Assembly: GCA_002413045.1 (NCBI GenBank)
Contig: DHWF01000043.1
Span: 1-48,435 of the forward strand
Direction: 5' to 3'
Source: Chloroflexi bacterium UBA5189
Lineage (GTDB): Bacteria > Chloroflexota > Limnocylindria > Limnocylindrales > CSP1-4
DNA: 48,435 nt
Shown: one piece after another, positions 23,368 to 32,232 of the stretch
How the letters are laid out: each line of letters opens with the position of its first letter
How positions within the stretch are numbered: position 1 is the stretch's first letter
The notes under the pieces: generated by a model
Told to the model about the DNA's origin: nothing
The model's input: the letters and a program-made list of their open reading frames with translations, nothing else
Database searches by the model: none
Made by a program: the position numbers and the translations under genes

Positions 23368-24641
23368 ACCGCCTGCCCGCGCTCCCCTTCGCCAACCGCC
23401 CGCTGGCGCGGCTCGCGCTCGCGTTCGGGCTGGTGGTCATCCTCATGCTGGTCGTCGCCGCCTGCTCCCCGATCGCGCCGAGCGCGGCGCCGGGCGCGAG
23501 CCTGGCGCCCGGTGCGAGCGCCGTCGCCGGCGCGACCGCGGCGCCGACGATCGCCCCCACCACGACCGTCGCTCCAACCCCGCTGATCGTCAGCCCGGCC
23601 TCACTGGACGCGAACCCGGTGGCCGTGCTCGCCTGGCTGTTCAACCCGATCTTCCAGCTGTTCCTGATCCTGCTCCTCGGGATCCACAACTTCGTCGGCG
23701 ACATGGGCGTGTCGATCATCATCACGACCCTGATCGTCCGGACCGCCATGGTGCCGCTGATGCGCCGGCAGATGGTCTCGATGCGCCGGATGCAGGCGAT
23801 CGCCCCCGAGATCAAGGAGATCCAGCGGCGCTACAAGAGCGACAAGCTCAAGCAGCAGCAGGCAACCGCCGCCCTGTACAAGGAGCGCGGTGTCAGCCAG
23901 GCGGGCTGCCTCGCCGCGGCGCTGCCGATCCTGCTGATCCTGCCGATGTACCAGGTCGTCCGCGAGGGCCTGCAGGCCGCCGACCTCACCGCATCGCTCA
24001 AGGTGTTCGGCTTCCAGGTCGTCCCGCTCACCTGCCCGCCGCCGGTCCTCGTCCCTGCCGCCAACGGCGCGCTGCACTACGCCCCGTGCATCGATTCGGC
24101 GATCCCGTGGCTCGGCGGGATCCATGCCAGCGGCTTCGAGGGCCTCATCAACCTGCCGTTCTCGCTGCCGCTCATCGGCGCGGGCATCTCGCTGTTCGCC
24201 CTGTTCTACACGGGCCTCCAGCTGATCGCCTCGCGGATGGCGCTGCCGCCTCACAACCCCGATCTGCCGCTCGATTCGCAGGCCAGGACGCAGCGCTCGC
24301 TGTCGCTCTGGCTGCCGCTGATCACCGTGCTCTATGGCAGCGCGATCCCGGTCGGTGTATTCCTGTACCTGATCGTGTCGACGATGTACCAGATCGTGCA
24401 GCAGTTCCTGACCACCGGCTGGGGCGGGATGTTCCCGCTCTTCGGCCGAACCCCAGCGTTTGCGCTGGCCCATACCCCGCGCTTCCCGGTCGCCGGGCCC
24501 TCGGCAACCGCATCCACCTCGCGCACGGCGGGAGCGCCGGCGCGGCCCAATCCTGAACGGTCGGCCCTCGACCGGACAGCGTCGGCGAACGCAACGATTC
24601 GCCAGCGCGGTCGACAGGGCCGGCGTGGGAGACGTCGATGA
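23364..24641 (+). CDS. yidC: Membrane protein insertase YidC (Oxa1 family), lipoprotein form
   Basis: 425 residues. The N-terminus has a signal peptide ending in a lipobox (LVVAAC, Cys34). An Ala/Pro/Thr-rich spacer follows, as in Gram-positive SpoIIIJ-type YidC. The insertase core runs from NPIFQLFLILLLGIHNFVGDMG through SIIITTLIVRTAMVPLMRRQ (with the hydrophilic-groove Arg) and the coiled-coil EIKEIQRRYKSDKLKQQQ. It then continues to KERGVSQAGCLAAALPILLILPMYQVV and the last helices. A loop of about 60 residues (VPLTCPPPVLVP onwards, with two cysteines) lies between TM segments. The tail is Ala/Arg-rich and basic, as expected for ribosome contact. It overlaps jag by 4 bp. Confidence 0.93.
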   Translation: MNRLPALPFANRPLARLALAFGLVVILMLVVAACSPIAPSAAPGASLAPGASAVAGATAAPTIAPTTTVAPTPLIVSPASLDANPVAVLAWLFNPIFQLFLILLLGIHNFVGDMGVSIIITTLIVRTAMVPLMRRQMVSMRRMQAIAPEIKEIQRRYKSDKLKQQQATAALYKERGVSQAGCLAAALPILLILPMYQVVREGLQAADLTASLKVFGFQVVPLTCPPPVLVPAANGALHYAPCIDSAIPWLGGIHASGFEGLINLPFSLPLIGAGISLFALFYTGLQLIASRMALPPHNPDLPLDSQARTQRSLSLWLPLITVLYGSAIPVGVFLYLIVSTMYQIVQQFLTTGWGGMFPLFGRTPAFALAHTPRFPVAGPSATASTSRTAGAPARPNPERSALDRTASANATIRQRGRQGRRGRRR

Positions 24642-25855
24642 GCAACACGAGCGCCTACAAAGAGTTCACCGGCAAGTCCGTCGAGGAGGCCCTGCGCCTT
24701 GCGCGCGAGGAGTTCGGCGTCGGGCTCGACGGGCTCGATTTCGAGATCCTCACCCCAGGCAGTCGCGGCGTCCTCGGCATGGGTGCCGAGCCGGCCCGGA
24801 TCCTGGCCGCGCCACGTTCCGAGCTGGGCGGTGCCGCGCCCAAGCTCGAGGCAGCCGCGTCGCGGCCGCTTCCGCCGCCGCCGCCCCGCGATCGTGACGA
24901 CGACCGCGGCGGGGGCCGAGGCTTCGACCGTGACCGTGGCCGAGGTGGCTTCGACCGCGACCGCGGGCCTCGCCGCGACGACCGCGCCGGCGGGTTCCGC
25001 GACGATCGCGGCCCTCGGCGCGACGACCGAAGTGGCCCGTTCGATCGCGACCGTGGACCGCGCCGCGATGATCGACCAGCCGCCCCGCGCGGCGATGCGC
25101 CGCGTCCGTTCGAGGGCGCTTCGCGGGAGCCGCGCGAGGCTCGGCCCCCGCGAGATGTCCAGGAGCCGGTTGGCGATGCGCCCGTCCCGACCATGGATCG
25201 CCCGGAGCGCGAGTTCCGGCCGCGCGAGGACCGCGCCCCGCGCCGCGACGATCGCGGCCCGCGCCGGTTCGACAACGATCGCCCGCCACGCCGGCCCAGC
25301 GCCGACCTGACCGAGGGCGAGGCAGCCGAGGTTGCCGCAGCGCGCGGCTCCGTGGCCGCCGAACGAGCGGAGCTCGAGGCCGCCGAGGCATCGCCCGAGG
25401 CGCTCGCCGCCGGCAAGCTCATCCTCGAGCAGCTGCTCGCACACATCGGGTTCGCGGCCCGCGTCGACGTCGAGACCGGCGAGACGAGCCGGCTCAATGT
25501 CGTCGGCGAGGAGAACGAGCGCGAGGAGCTCGGCGCCCTGATCGGTCGCAAGGGCGAGCGCCTGTCGGCACTCCAGCACCTGGTCAACCTGATGCTGTCG
25601 CGCCAGATGGGCACGTGGACCCGCGTCCTGGTGGACGTGGAGGACTACCGCGGGCGCCGCGAGCGCCAGCTCCGGGAGATCGCGGAGCGTGCGGCGAAGC
25701 GCGTCGTTGAGACGGGCAAGATGCTGCAGCTCGACCCGATGCCGGCCCTCGAGCGGCGCTGGATCCACCTCGCCCTCAAGAGCAACCCGGACGTCGCGAC
25801 GCAGTCGATCGGCGAAGAGCCCAACCGCCGAATCGTGGTCCTGCCCCGGGCGTGA
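24638..25855 (+). CDS. jag: Jag/KhpB RNA-binding protein with long Arg-Asp-rich linker
   Basis: 405 residues, much longer than the usual 200-300. The Jag-N domain is at about 4-55 (YKEFTGKSVEEALRLAREEFGV). Residues about 80-225 are a low-complexity linker with repeated DRDRGPRRDD-type units. A KH domain (LNVVGEENEREELGALIGRKGERLSALQ) and an R3H domain (RERQLREIAERAAKRV to ERRWIHLALKS) close the protein. Jag/KhpB (EloR) binds RNA with KhpA and affects cell elongation and division in firmicutes. Position after yidC is the standard one. The linker is probably disordered and could drive RNA-dependent condensation (inference). The start overlaps the yidC stop (ATGA). Confidence 0.9.
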   Translation: MSNTSAYKEFTGKSVEEALRLAREEFGVGLDGLDFEILTPGSRGVLGMGAEPARILAAPRSELGGAAPKLEAAASRPLPPPPPRDRDDDRGGGRGFDRDRGRGGFDRDRGPRRDDRAGGFRDDRGPRRDDRSGPFDRDRGPRRDDRPAAPRGDAPRPFEGASREPREARPPRDVQEPVGDAPVPTMDRPEREFRPREDRAPRRDDRGPRRFDNDRPPRRPSADLTEGEAAEVAAARGSVAAERAELEAAEASPEALAAGKLILEQLLAHIGFAARVDVETGETSRLNVVGEENEREELGALIGRKGERLSALQHLVNLMLSRQMGTWTRVLVDVEDYRGRRERQLREIAERAAKRVVETGKMLQLDPMPALERRWIHLALKSNPDVATQSIGEEPNRRIVVLPRA

Positions 25856-25868
25856 CCTCCACCCGCGC

Positions 25869-26501
25869 CTACGCGGCTCGGAAACCTCGGAAGTAGAAGC
25901 GCGAGCCGGCCTCGTAGAACGCGAGCGTCCGACGCAGTGGTTCGTCGCGGCGCTCGTCGCCGGCAGCCACGCGCCAGACGACGCGGGCGAGCTCCTCGGC
26001 GCGCAGGAGCAGCTCGCCCTCGGAGTGCGGGATCGGGATGTCCGCGTAGCTGCGGTGGTGCCGCGGCCACGAGACGGCCTCCGGCGGCAGGCTCGGGATG
26101 ATCGAGAACACGACGCGGGCATGGCCGGCGGCGAGCATCGCCCGCCCGTCGACGGCCCGCAGCCCGGGCTGTTCGTGGGCTGCCTCCCGCTCCGCCGCGA
26201 TCGCGTCCGGCGAGCCCGGGCGGGCGGGCGCCACGATCCCGGCGCGCCGAACGAGCATCCGCAGCTCCTCGGTCGAGAACTGGCCGGTACGCGCCCGGAG
26301 GACGAGCCCCTCGAGGACGGTCTCGACGTGGCTCAGGGCCTCGCGCGCGAGCAGCTCCCGGAGCGCATCGCCGTCGCGGGCCTGGTCGTGGACCACGGCG
26401 ACGAGCGCCGCATGGGTGCGCCGGCACGTGTCGAGGAGATGGTCGAATGCCGAGAACGAGGTCGGCTCGGGGAGCGGCTGGTCCGAAGGACCGTCGACCA
26501 T
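25869..26501 (-). CDS. Hypothetical protein, mostly helical
   Basis: 210 residues from the ATG before VDGPSDQPLPEP; the ORF is open further upstream, but the extra part is Arg/Pro-rich shadow sequence. The core FDHLLDTCRRTHAALVAVVHDQARDG and LREALSHVETVLEGLVLRAR-like helices have regular hydrophobic spacing. A second half contains HARVVFSIIPSLPPEAVSW and FYEAGSRFYFRGF. No signal peptide, membrane segment or catalytic motif is visible and I do not recognise the family. It converges with jag (13 bp between stops) and lies 29 bp downstream of the DUF3892 gene. Confidence 0.6.
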   Translation of the reverse strand: MVDGPSDQPLPEPTSFSAFDHLLDTCRRTHAALVAVVHDQARDGDALRELLAREALSHVETVLEGLVLRARTGQFSTEELRMLVRRAGIVAPARPGSPDAIAAEREAAHEQPGLRAVDGRAMLAAGHARVVFSIIPSLPPEAVSWPRHHRSYADIPIPHSEGELLLRAEELARVVWRVAAGDERRDEPLRRTLAFYEAGSRFYFRGFRAA

Positions 26502-26530
26502 GGCGGGAGGATACGGCTCCTGTCCAGCGC

Positions 26531-26851
26531 TTACTCGCAGTCGGGCAGGGCGAGGAGGCGCGCGGGCAGCTCGCCGTCGATCTCCGTCTTGAGGTAGCGC
26601 CTCCCGAGGCCCTGGGCGACGACCACGTTCAGGCGGCGCCCCTGGGGCCACTCCACGTAGAACGTCGCGCGCTCGTTGTCGATCGCGGCGATGGCCGCAT
26701 CCTCACCGATTCGCCACGGCTGGCCGTCGCGCGATCGCCCCCCGATCGCCTGGATACGGTGATGGGCCGACGGGTGATCGCGCCGAACGACGCAATCGAC
26801 GCGGAGGCTGAGCCGGATGCTCGAGGCCGGACTCGTCCGGCGCGCGTCCAT
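26531..26851 (-). CDS. DUF3892 domain protein
   Basis: About 106 residues. The domain RIQAIGG, GQPWRIGEDAAIAAIDN, ATFYVEW, NVVVAQGLGRRYLKTEIDGELPARLLALPDC matches DUF3892, a small domain of unknown function with an invariant YLKTxxDG-xxPxxLLxLP end. The ATG was chosen because it lies 2 bp after the stop of the upstream secreted-protein gene, which suggests translational coupling. The family normally starts closer to the VDCVV strand, so the first 15 residues may be non-native. Confidence 0.72.
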   Translation of the reverse strand: MDARRTSPASSIRLSLRVDCVVRRDHPSAHHRIQAIGGRSRDGQPWRIGEDAAIAAIDNERATFYVEWPQGRRLNVVVAQGLGRRYLKTEIDGELPARLLALPDCE

Positions 26852-26853
26852 CG

Positions 26854-27360
26854 CTACGTCCGCTGCATCGAGCTGAACAGGTTGTCGTAGCCGCCCAGCG
26901 ACGACTGCTGCGTGTTGCAGCAGAACGGCCAGTCGGAGCCGCTGTAGAACCAGTCCACGTAGAACGTGCCGGTCTCGCCATTCCTCGCCTTGAACGAGCT
27001 GATCCGATCGTTCCAGCCAATGAGGCCGAGCACCGTATAGTCCTGGGAGACGTTCATGAACGCGCCGCCATAGCTGACGTCTGCGAAGACCGTGACGTAG
27101 TCGACCGACGTCAGCAGGCTCACGACCAGTGCGCGCGAGGACGTCACGAGTGCGCTGACCGAACACTGGATCACCGGATACGAGAAGTCGTCGCAGTAGT
27201 ACTTCGACACGTCGACGAGCGCGATCGGCCTCCCATCGAGAAATGCCGAAAGGGCGGGCGCGGAATCTGCGGCTGCAGCCAACGGCACCGGCCCTGCCAT
27301 CGTCGCCTGGACCCCAAGCAGCAATGCGAATGTGATCGAACGAATACGGCGACCGCGCAC
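26854..27360 (-). CDS. Secreted beta-gamma-crystallin-like (I36-type) protein
   Basis: About 168 residues from a GTG preceded by GGAGGG four bases upstream. A signal peptide is visible: basic RGRRIRS, hydrophobic ITFALLLGVQATMAG, cleavage near AAAA. The mature part contains ADVSYGGAFMNVSQDYTVLGLIGWNDRISSFKARNG. The GxNDRISS element is the hallmark of beta-gamma-crystallin and I36 inhibitor-like folds, which bind calcium or proteases. Four cysteines (in YYCDDF, IQCSV and FCCN) could form disulfides outside the cell. It is followed at 2 bp by DUF3892. The start is 25 bp from the divergent kinase start. Confidence 0.68.
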   Translation of the reverse strand: MRGRRIRSITFALLLGVQATMAGPVPLAAAADSAPALSAFLDGRPIALVDVSKYYCDDFSYPVIQCSVSALVTSSRALVVSLLTSVDYVTVFADVSYGGAFMNVSQDYTVLGLIGWNDRISSFKARNGETGTFYVDWFYSGSDWPFCCNTQQSSLGGYDNLFSSMQRT

Positions 27361-27385
27361 GAGACCCTCCACTTCACCCCTACCC

Positions 27386-28995
27386 ATGAGTACGCTTCTC
27401 GACGCTATGGCACGCCCGAGCGTCGCGACATCCGGCAAAACCCTTGGTCGAGTCGAGGGTCTTGCCGGATTGAGGCCGTCCGACGTCGCGTACAGGCTTC
27501 GCCGCATCGCGCTCACCGGCCTCGCGCTTGGAGCGCTTGTCGCGGGAATCGCCGCGACCCTCGCGACACTCCAGGGGGGCGCGGAGTCCGGTGTCTTCTC
27601 AGGCAATCCAGGCCAGATCGTCTACACGGTCAGCCCGATGGGTTACGGCTGGGACGACGGCATCCGGCCCGGCCAGGTGGTCGACGTGCTCCTCGACTCG
27701 AGCGAACCTGGCGGGTGGCGGATCGAGACGCACGACGCCAGCGGTCGACATGTCGCCGATGGTCCAAAGGCGGATGGGGTGCTTCGGCTCACGACACCCC
27801 TGGCGATCGGCGCGCTGCTCATCGCGTACCTCGCTGTCGTGTTCCTTCGCACGCGCCGGCGTGGGTCCTGCCAACGGCGGCCATCGCGATCCTCGCTGCG
27901 TCGGTGCCGCTGCAGCTCGCCGGAGTCCCGGAGCAGTCGACCCTGGCGATGGGTGCGGCCGCATTTGTCCCCGCTGTCTCCTACACGCTTCGGCTGGGCC
28001 CGTGGCGATTGCTCCGCATTGGGGCGACCCTTGCCGTCGTCGGACTCATTGCCGGATGGGCTGTGCTCCGTCTGGGGGGCTCCGACGCGTACCCAACCGC
28101 CGACTGGGTTCGCAGCAGCGTTGCGTTCTGGGGAACGCTCGCGCTGCTCGTCGAGCGTGGGCTCTGGCCGGCCATGACCGGCCAGCCGCTCGGACTCCTT
28201 CGTCCTCGGCTGTTCGACGTGGTCGTCGTCACGGCCCTCGCGGTCGTGGCGATCGTCATCGGATCCGCGCTCCAGCTCGGCCTGGTCGTGGTCGTCCTGC
28301 CGGTCCTGGTGCTGCTCGCCGCGGTCCCCGGGGCGCGTCAGCGCCTCACGCCGACGATCGAGCACCTGCTCCTCGGCGACGTGCGAGAACAGGCGGCTGC
28401 GGAGGCCTCCGAGGCGGAGCGGGCGCGGCTGGTACGCGACCTGCACGACGTGCCGCTCCAGGAGCTCGCGGCCGTGATCCGGCGGCTGGAGATCCTGCCC
28501 GGCGCGGAGGCGGAGAGCGAGGACCTGCGCGCCCTTGCCGGCCACCTGCGTAACGTCGCGACCGAGCTCCGGCCACCCGTGCTCGACGACCTCGGACTCC
28601 CGGCCGCGCTCGACTACCTCGCGGAGGAGACCACGACGCAAGCGTTGCCGGTCACGACCGAGCTCGTCGACGACACCGGGTTCGGGACCGATCGCCGGCC
28701 GCCGACCGACGTCGAGCTGGCGATGTTCCGGATCGCATCGGAGGCCGTCGGCAACGCGGTTCGCCATTCCGGCGGGACGAAGGTCCAGGTCCATGCGGCA
28801 GTCGCCCCGGATCGGGTCGAGCTCGCTGTCAGCGACGATGGTGCGGGCCTGCCGACGGAGGCAGCTCAGGACGCGTCGCGGCGCAAGCGGCTGGGGCTCG
28901 CCTCGATGCGCCGCCGCGCGGAGGCCATCGATGCCGAGCTGTCGATCGACGGATCGGCCCGCGGCACGACCGTCCGCGTGGTGTGGCAGGCATGA
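27386..28995 (+). CDS. Sensor histidine kinase (NarL/DesK type), apparently frameshifted
   Basis: Two overlapping frames together make one kinase. The first frame (from ATG 27386 or 27407) encodes a membrane helix, an extracytoplasmic PDZ-like stretch (YTVSPMGYGWDDGIRPGQVVDVLL) and a second helix, LAIGALLIAYLAVVFLRTRRR. Near 27860-27875 homology moves to the next frame, which continues with further membrane helices (LPTAAIAILAASVPLQ onward). It then runs through the HisKA_3 motif RLVRDLHDVPLQELA, the N-box IASEAVGNAVRHSGG and a HATPase end, GLASMRRRAEAID. A missing single base would explain this. It may be a pseudogene, a sequencing or assembly error, or (less likely) two coupled proteins. 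The first frame ends at 28177 without further similarity. It overlaps the response regulator by 4 bp. Confidence 0.7.
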
Positions 28996-29636
28996 CCATC
29001 CGGATCGCCATCGTCGACGACCACCCGATGGTCACCGACGGGCTCGACGCCGCCCTGCAAACGATCGATGACCTCGCGGTCGTCGCGCACGGAAGCTCCG
29101 TCGCCGATGCCCGCGACCTGCTTGCCCGCGACGACATCGACGTCGCGCTCCTCGACGTCCGGCTCGACGACGGCAACGGCATCCAGGCGCTCGCCGAGCG
29201 GGGCCCGCGCCTGCGTCCGGGCGTCCTGGTCATCTCGTCGTTCAAGACGTCGCAGTACGTGGCGGCTTCGGCGCGCTTCGGCGCCGCAGGGTTCCTGCTC
29301 AAGACGGCGCCGCTGGTGACGCTCGTCGATGCCATTCGGGACGTTGCCGCGGGTCGGTCCATCTTCACGCAGGACCAGCTGCGGAGCGGCTTCATCACGT
29401 TGACGCCACGCGAGCGCGATATCGTGCGGCTCGCCATGGCCGGATTTTCGAACAAGGAGATCGGGGCCAGGCTGACCATGTCCCCGAAGACCGTCGAGAC
29501 CCGTCTGACGGGCCTGTACGAGCGGTACGGAATCACCAACGGCAGGATCGAGCTGTCGCAGCGCGCGGCTGATGAAGGCTGGCTCGACATCGAACCGCCG
29601 GCGCCGGTCGGCGCGGCGCCCGGCACGGCCGACTGA
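28992..29636 (+). CDS. NarL/LuxR-family response regulator
   Basis: 214 residues from an ATG inside the kinase stop (ATGA). Receiver: IRIAIVDDHPMVTDGL, phosphoacceptor in VALLDVRLDDGNG, then VLVISSF and the conserved Lys in GFLLKTAP. C-terminal HTH: LTPRERDIVRLAMAGFSNKEIGARLTMSPKTVETRLTGLYERYGI. It is the cognate partner of the kinase, and an intact regulator suggests the pair was recently functional or the kinase frameshift is an artefact. Confidence 0.93.
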   Translation: MTIRIAIVDDHPMVTDGLDAALQTIDDLAVVAHGSSVADARDLLARDDIDVALLDVRLDDGNGIQALAERGPRLRPGVLVISSFKTSQYVAASARFGAAGFLLKTAPLVTLVDAIRDVAAGRSIFTQDQLRSGFITLTPRERDIVRLAMAGFSNKEIGARLTMSPKTVETRLTGLYERYGITNGRIELSQRAADEGWLDIEPPAPVGAAPGTAD

Positions 29637-29688
29637 CGCGGCGCGGCCGCGATACGCCGGCGCAGCCGATCTGCGCGAGAATCCAGCC

Positions 29689-30159
29689 ATGACGACGACG
29701 ATCGACGACCTTGCAGCGTGGACCGATCTCGTGGCCGGGGCTCCGAGCATCGCGGCAGCCGGCCGAGCCGTCCTGGCCGCCGGCGGCGAAGCGGGCGCGC
29801 TGCTGGCCACGATCCGCGACGATGCCCCGCCGCGGATCCACCCGGTGACCGTTGCGATCGACGGAAGCGGGCTGTACGTGTTCCTCCTCGACTCGGCGAA
29901 GCGCCGCGACCTTGCCGAGGACGGCCGGTTCGCGCTGCACGGGCACCAGGACCCGGCCGTCCCGACGGAGTTCTCGGTGCGCGGCCGCGCCCGACTCGTC
30001 CCCGCCGGTGCCGAGCGGGATCGCGTCGCCGCGGGCTGGAAGTTCGAGGTTGACGACTCGTACTGGCTGTTCGAGCTCCGGATCGCGTCGGCGATCCTGG
30101 GCGAGCGAGCCGCCGACGAGTGGCCGCCGCGCTACACGCGCTGGTCTGCCGGAAGCTGA
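29689..30159 (+). CDS. Pyridoxamine-phosphate-oxidase-like flavin/F420-binding split-barrel protein
   Basis: 156 residues from an ATG with a weak GAGA upstream. GALLATIRDDAPPRIHPVTVAIDGSGLYVFLLDSAKRRDLAEDGRFALHGH follows the split-barrel pattern (strand, basic His-Pro, strand, Ser/Lys near the cofactor phosphate). FSVRGRARLVP and WKFEVDDSYWLFEL follow. Members bind FMN, F420 or heme and act on varied substrates; the exact substrate cannot be told. It lies 52 bp after the response regulator and converges with the Rieske gene, 7 bp between stops. Confidence 0.7.
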   Translation: MTTTIDDLAAWTDLVAGAPSIAAAGRAVLAAGGEAGALLATIRDDAPPRIHPVTVAIDGSGLYVFLLDSAKRRDLAEDGRFALHGHQDPAVPTEFSVRGRARLVPAGAERDRVAAGWKFEVDDSYWLFELRIASAILGERAADEWPPRYTRWSAGS

Positions 30160-30166
30160 TCCGCGC

Positions 30167-31237
30167 TCAGCCGGGCTGAGGAACCAGGAGGATCGTGCCC
30201 GTCGCGGCATCGATCACCAGCGGGAGCGACGTCAGCGGCGTCGGGGCGGGCCCCTGCACCACCGCCGCTCCGTGCTCGGCGTCGAACACCGCCTCGTGGC
30301 AGGGGCACACGAGCACTCGGTCCGCTTGATCCCATTCGACGGTACAGCCCGCGTGGGTGCACACGGCATCGAACGCGACGAAGGTGCCGTTGGTGAGCTG
30401 GACGATGACGCCCGGATCGCCGGCCGGCAGCGGCGACGGGGCATTGAACGGGACCGTGAACGTCGCGGAGCCTGCGCTCGTGACCGCCGCGACGGTCGCC
30501 ACCGCGATCCCCCCTGAAGGCACGCTGGATCCGGGCGTGGGCACTGGCGCACGCGAGGCCCCGGCGCCAATCCGGTCCGCTACCACTCCCGCCGACCGGA
30601 GCGGAATCGTGAACGAGGCGACGATCGCCGCAAGGGCCGCCAGCGTGGCGGTCTGCAGGAACAGTCGCCGCTCGGGCGATTGCGGCGATTCGGGTGCCTC
30701 CACAAAGGCCCGCCGCCGAGCGCGCCGCTGCGCTCGGGTCATCGCCTCCGGCGTCGTCCCGCGCAGGTGATCGACGCGTACCGGCTGGCCGGCCTCGGAG
30801 AACCGCGCCGGCACCAGGTAGTCGGCGTGGCCTGCGATCGCCAGTGCGATCCAGCCGATCATGTAGGGCAGGTCGGCGCCGTAGTAGTACGGGTGCGTCG
30901 CCCACGAGGCGGTCAGCCAGAACAGGAGCGAGAGGAGCGCCCCACCGACCGCGGCGACCCGGAACGCGAGCCCGCTCAGCACCCCGATCCCGATGCCGAT
31001 CTCGGCGACGGCGATCAGCAGACCGATGATCGACGCGAACGGCAACGCGGCCCCGATCAGGCCACCGAGCGGCGAGAACCGTTCGAAGGCGACGAGCTGC
31101 GCGTGCAGCGACGTCGACCCCGTCGGGTCGAGGAAGGCGGGGTCGATCAGCTTGTCGAGCCCGGCCCAGAGGAAGGTCGCCCCGAAGAAGAACCGGACCG
31201 GCAGGAGCGCGAGCGTCTGGAGGCTGGGTCTTGTCAC
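30167..31237 (-). CDS. DoxD/DoxX membrane domain fused to Rieske 2Fe-2S domain
   Basis: 356 residues from a GTG overlapping the upstream lipoprotein stop. Residues 1-150 are a DoxX/DoxD-type four-helix domain (LLPVRFFFGATFLWAGLDKLIDPAFLD; the SLLFWLTASWATHPYYYGADLPYMIGWI stretch). Next comes a basic linker with a Tat-like motif, PERRLFLQ, before a hydrophobic helix. The C-terminal Rieske domain has both cluster motifs, CTHAGC and CPCHEAVFD. DoxD relatives oxidise thiosulfate or move quinol electrons, and Rieske domains carry single electrons. The fusion suggests a quinone-linked electron-transfer protein with the cluster outside. The direct substrate is unknown. Confidence 0.82.
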   Translation of the reverse strand: MTRPSLQTLALLPVRFFFGATFLWAGLDKLIDPAFLDPTGSTSLHAQLVAFERFSPLGGLIGAALPFASIIGLLIAVAEIGIGIGVLSGLAFRVAAVGGALLSLLFWLTASWATHPYYYGADLPYMIGWIALAIAGHADYLVPARFSEAGQPVRVDHLRGTTPEAMTRAQRRARRRAFVEAPESPQSPERRLFLQTATLAALAAIVASFTIPLRSAGVVADRIGAGASRAPVPTPGSSVPSGGIAVATVAAVTSAGSATFTVPFNAPSPLPAGDPGVIVQLTNGTFVAFDAVCTHAGCTVEWDQADRVLVCPCHEAVFDAEHGAAVVQGPAPTPLTSLPLVIDAATGTILLVPQPG

Positions 31238-32142
31238 CCGGGGGCGGGAACCTCGTCAGGAAGCAACGGCCGTACGGAAAGCGTGTACAGATTGCCACCG
31301 GACGAGAAAGCCGTCAGCGCGTTGGCCGCGGCCAGCACCGGACCGAGCGTCGTCGCGTCTGCGCCGAACACGGCGCCCTGGCGCAGCCCGGTGACGCCCC
31401 GGTCCGGAACAGCCGCCGCGCCGAACTGGTCCAACGGCGTCGCGAGCGGCCACGCGACTGCTGGCTGGCTGGTCGGCAGGTCACCGACCGGAGCTCCCGG
31501 CGCGACGAAGATCTGGTACGCGGTGGGCACGAGCGTGCTCGTGACCGGGTTGGCGACGCCCCACGTCTCGCTCGGGTCGGTGAGGCGATTCAGGAGGTCC
31601 TCGGCCGCGGCGACGCTCGGGTCCGGGCTCGCGACGCCCGGCAGGCCGGGACCGCCCGGGCCACCCAGGTGGAATCGAGACGTGATCGTCGCGCCATCGA
31701 CGGTCGCCGTGAAGACGGTCGTGGCGGCGTCAGGATTGCCGATCCCGCCGCCGGCGCCGTCCTTGTCCAGGCCCGCGGCGCGGATCGCCGCGACGATCGC
31801 CTGCGCCCCGGCCGGCCCGACGTCCTTGATCGCAACTGGCGGCAGGAGCGGACCCGGGTAGACCGCGTCGACGGCGCCGGGGGTCAGGATTCGACCGTCG
31901 GCGTAGACGGAGACCGTGGGCACGGAAGCGAGATTCGCCGATGGATTGATGAAGCCGCCCTCGCTCGTGACCCGGAGCAGCAGCTGGACCGGCGCGTGTG
32001 TTGGTTGGCTGGTCGCTGGCACGCCGGTTGGCGGTGCGCCGGTGGGTGACGGGCCGGGGCCCGTGCTGCACGCCCCGACCAGGGCGCCGATCAAGAGGAC
32101 GGCGAGCGGCGTCACGGTCGCCGGGAATCGTCGAGCGGACAC
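31234..32142 (-). CDS. Putative lipoprotein of unknown function
   Basis: 302 residues from a GTG with CGGAG nine bases upstream. The signal peptide LAVLLIGALVGAC ends in a lipobox and is followed by a Pro/Thr/Ser-rich linker. The body shows LLLRVTSEGGFINPSANLASVPTVSVYADGRILTPGAVDAVYPGPLLPPV and later SRFHLGGPGGPGLPGVASPDP. The pattern of a strand-rich domain with a displayed Tyr/Asp/Gly turn is one I have seen in actinobacterial secreted proteins, but I cannot name a family. It is coupled to the DoxD-Rieske gene by a 4-bp overlap, so both probably act together at the outer membrane face. Confidence 0.68.
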   Translation of the reverse strand: MSARRFPATVTPLAVLLIGALVGACSTGPGPSPTGAPPTGVPATSQPTHAPVQLLLRVTSEGGFINPSANLASVPTVSVYADGRILTPGAVDAVYPGPLLPPVAIKDVGPAGAQAIVAAIRAAGLDKDGAGGGIGNPDAATTVFTATVDGATITSRFHLGGPGGPGLPGVASPDPSVAAAEDLLNRLTDPSETWGVANPVTSTLVPTAYQIFVAPGAPVGDLPTSQPAVAWPLATPLDQFGAAAVPDRGVTGLRQGAVFGADATTLGPVLAAANALTAFSSGGNLYTLSVRPLLPDEVPAPG

Positions 32143-32232
32143 GGGATCTCCGAGCTGCGGGGGGTTCGATTGCGCCGGAGACGACGATCGCCGCGTTCAG
32201 GTTCCCACGCGCGATCGCCGTAGACTCGGCAC

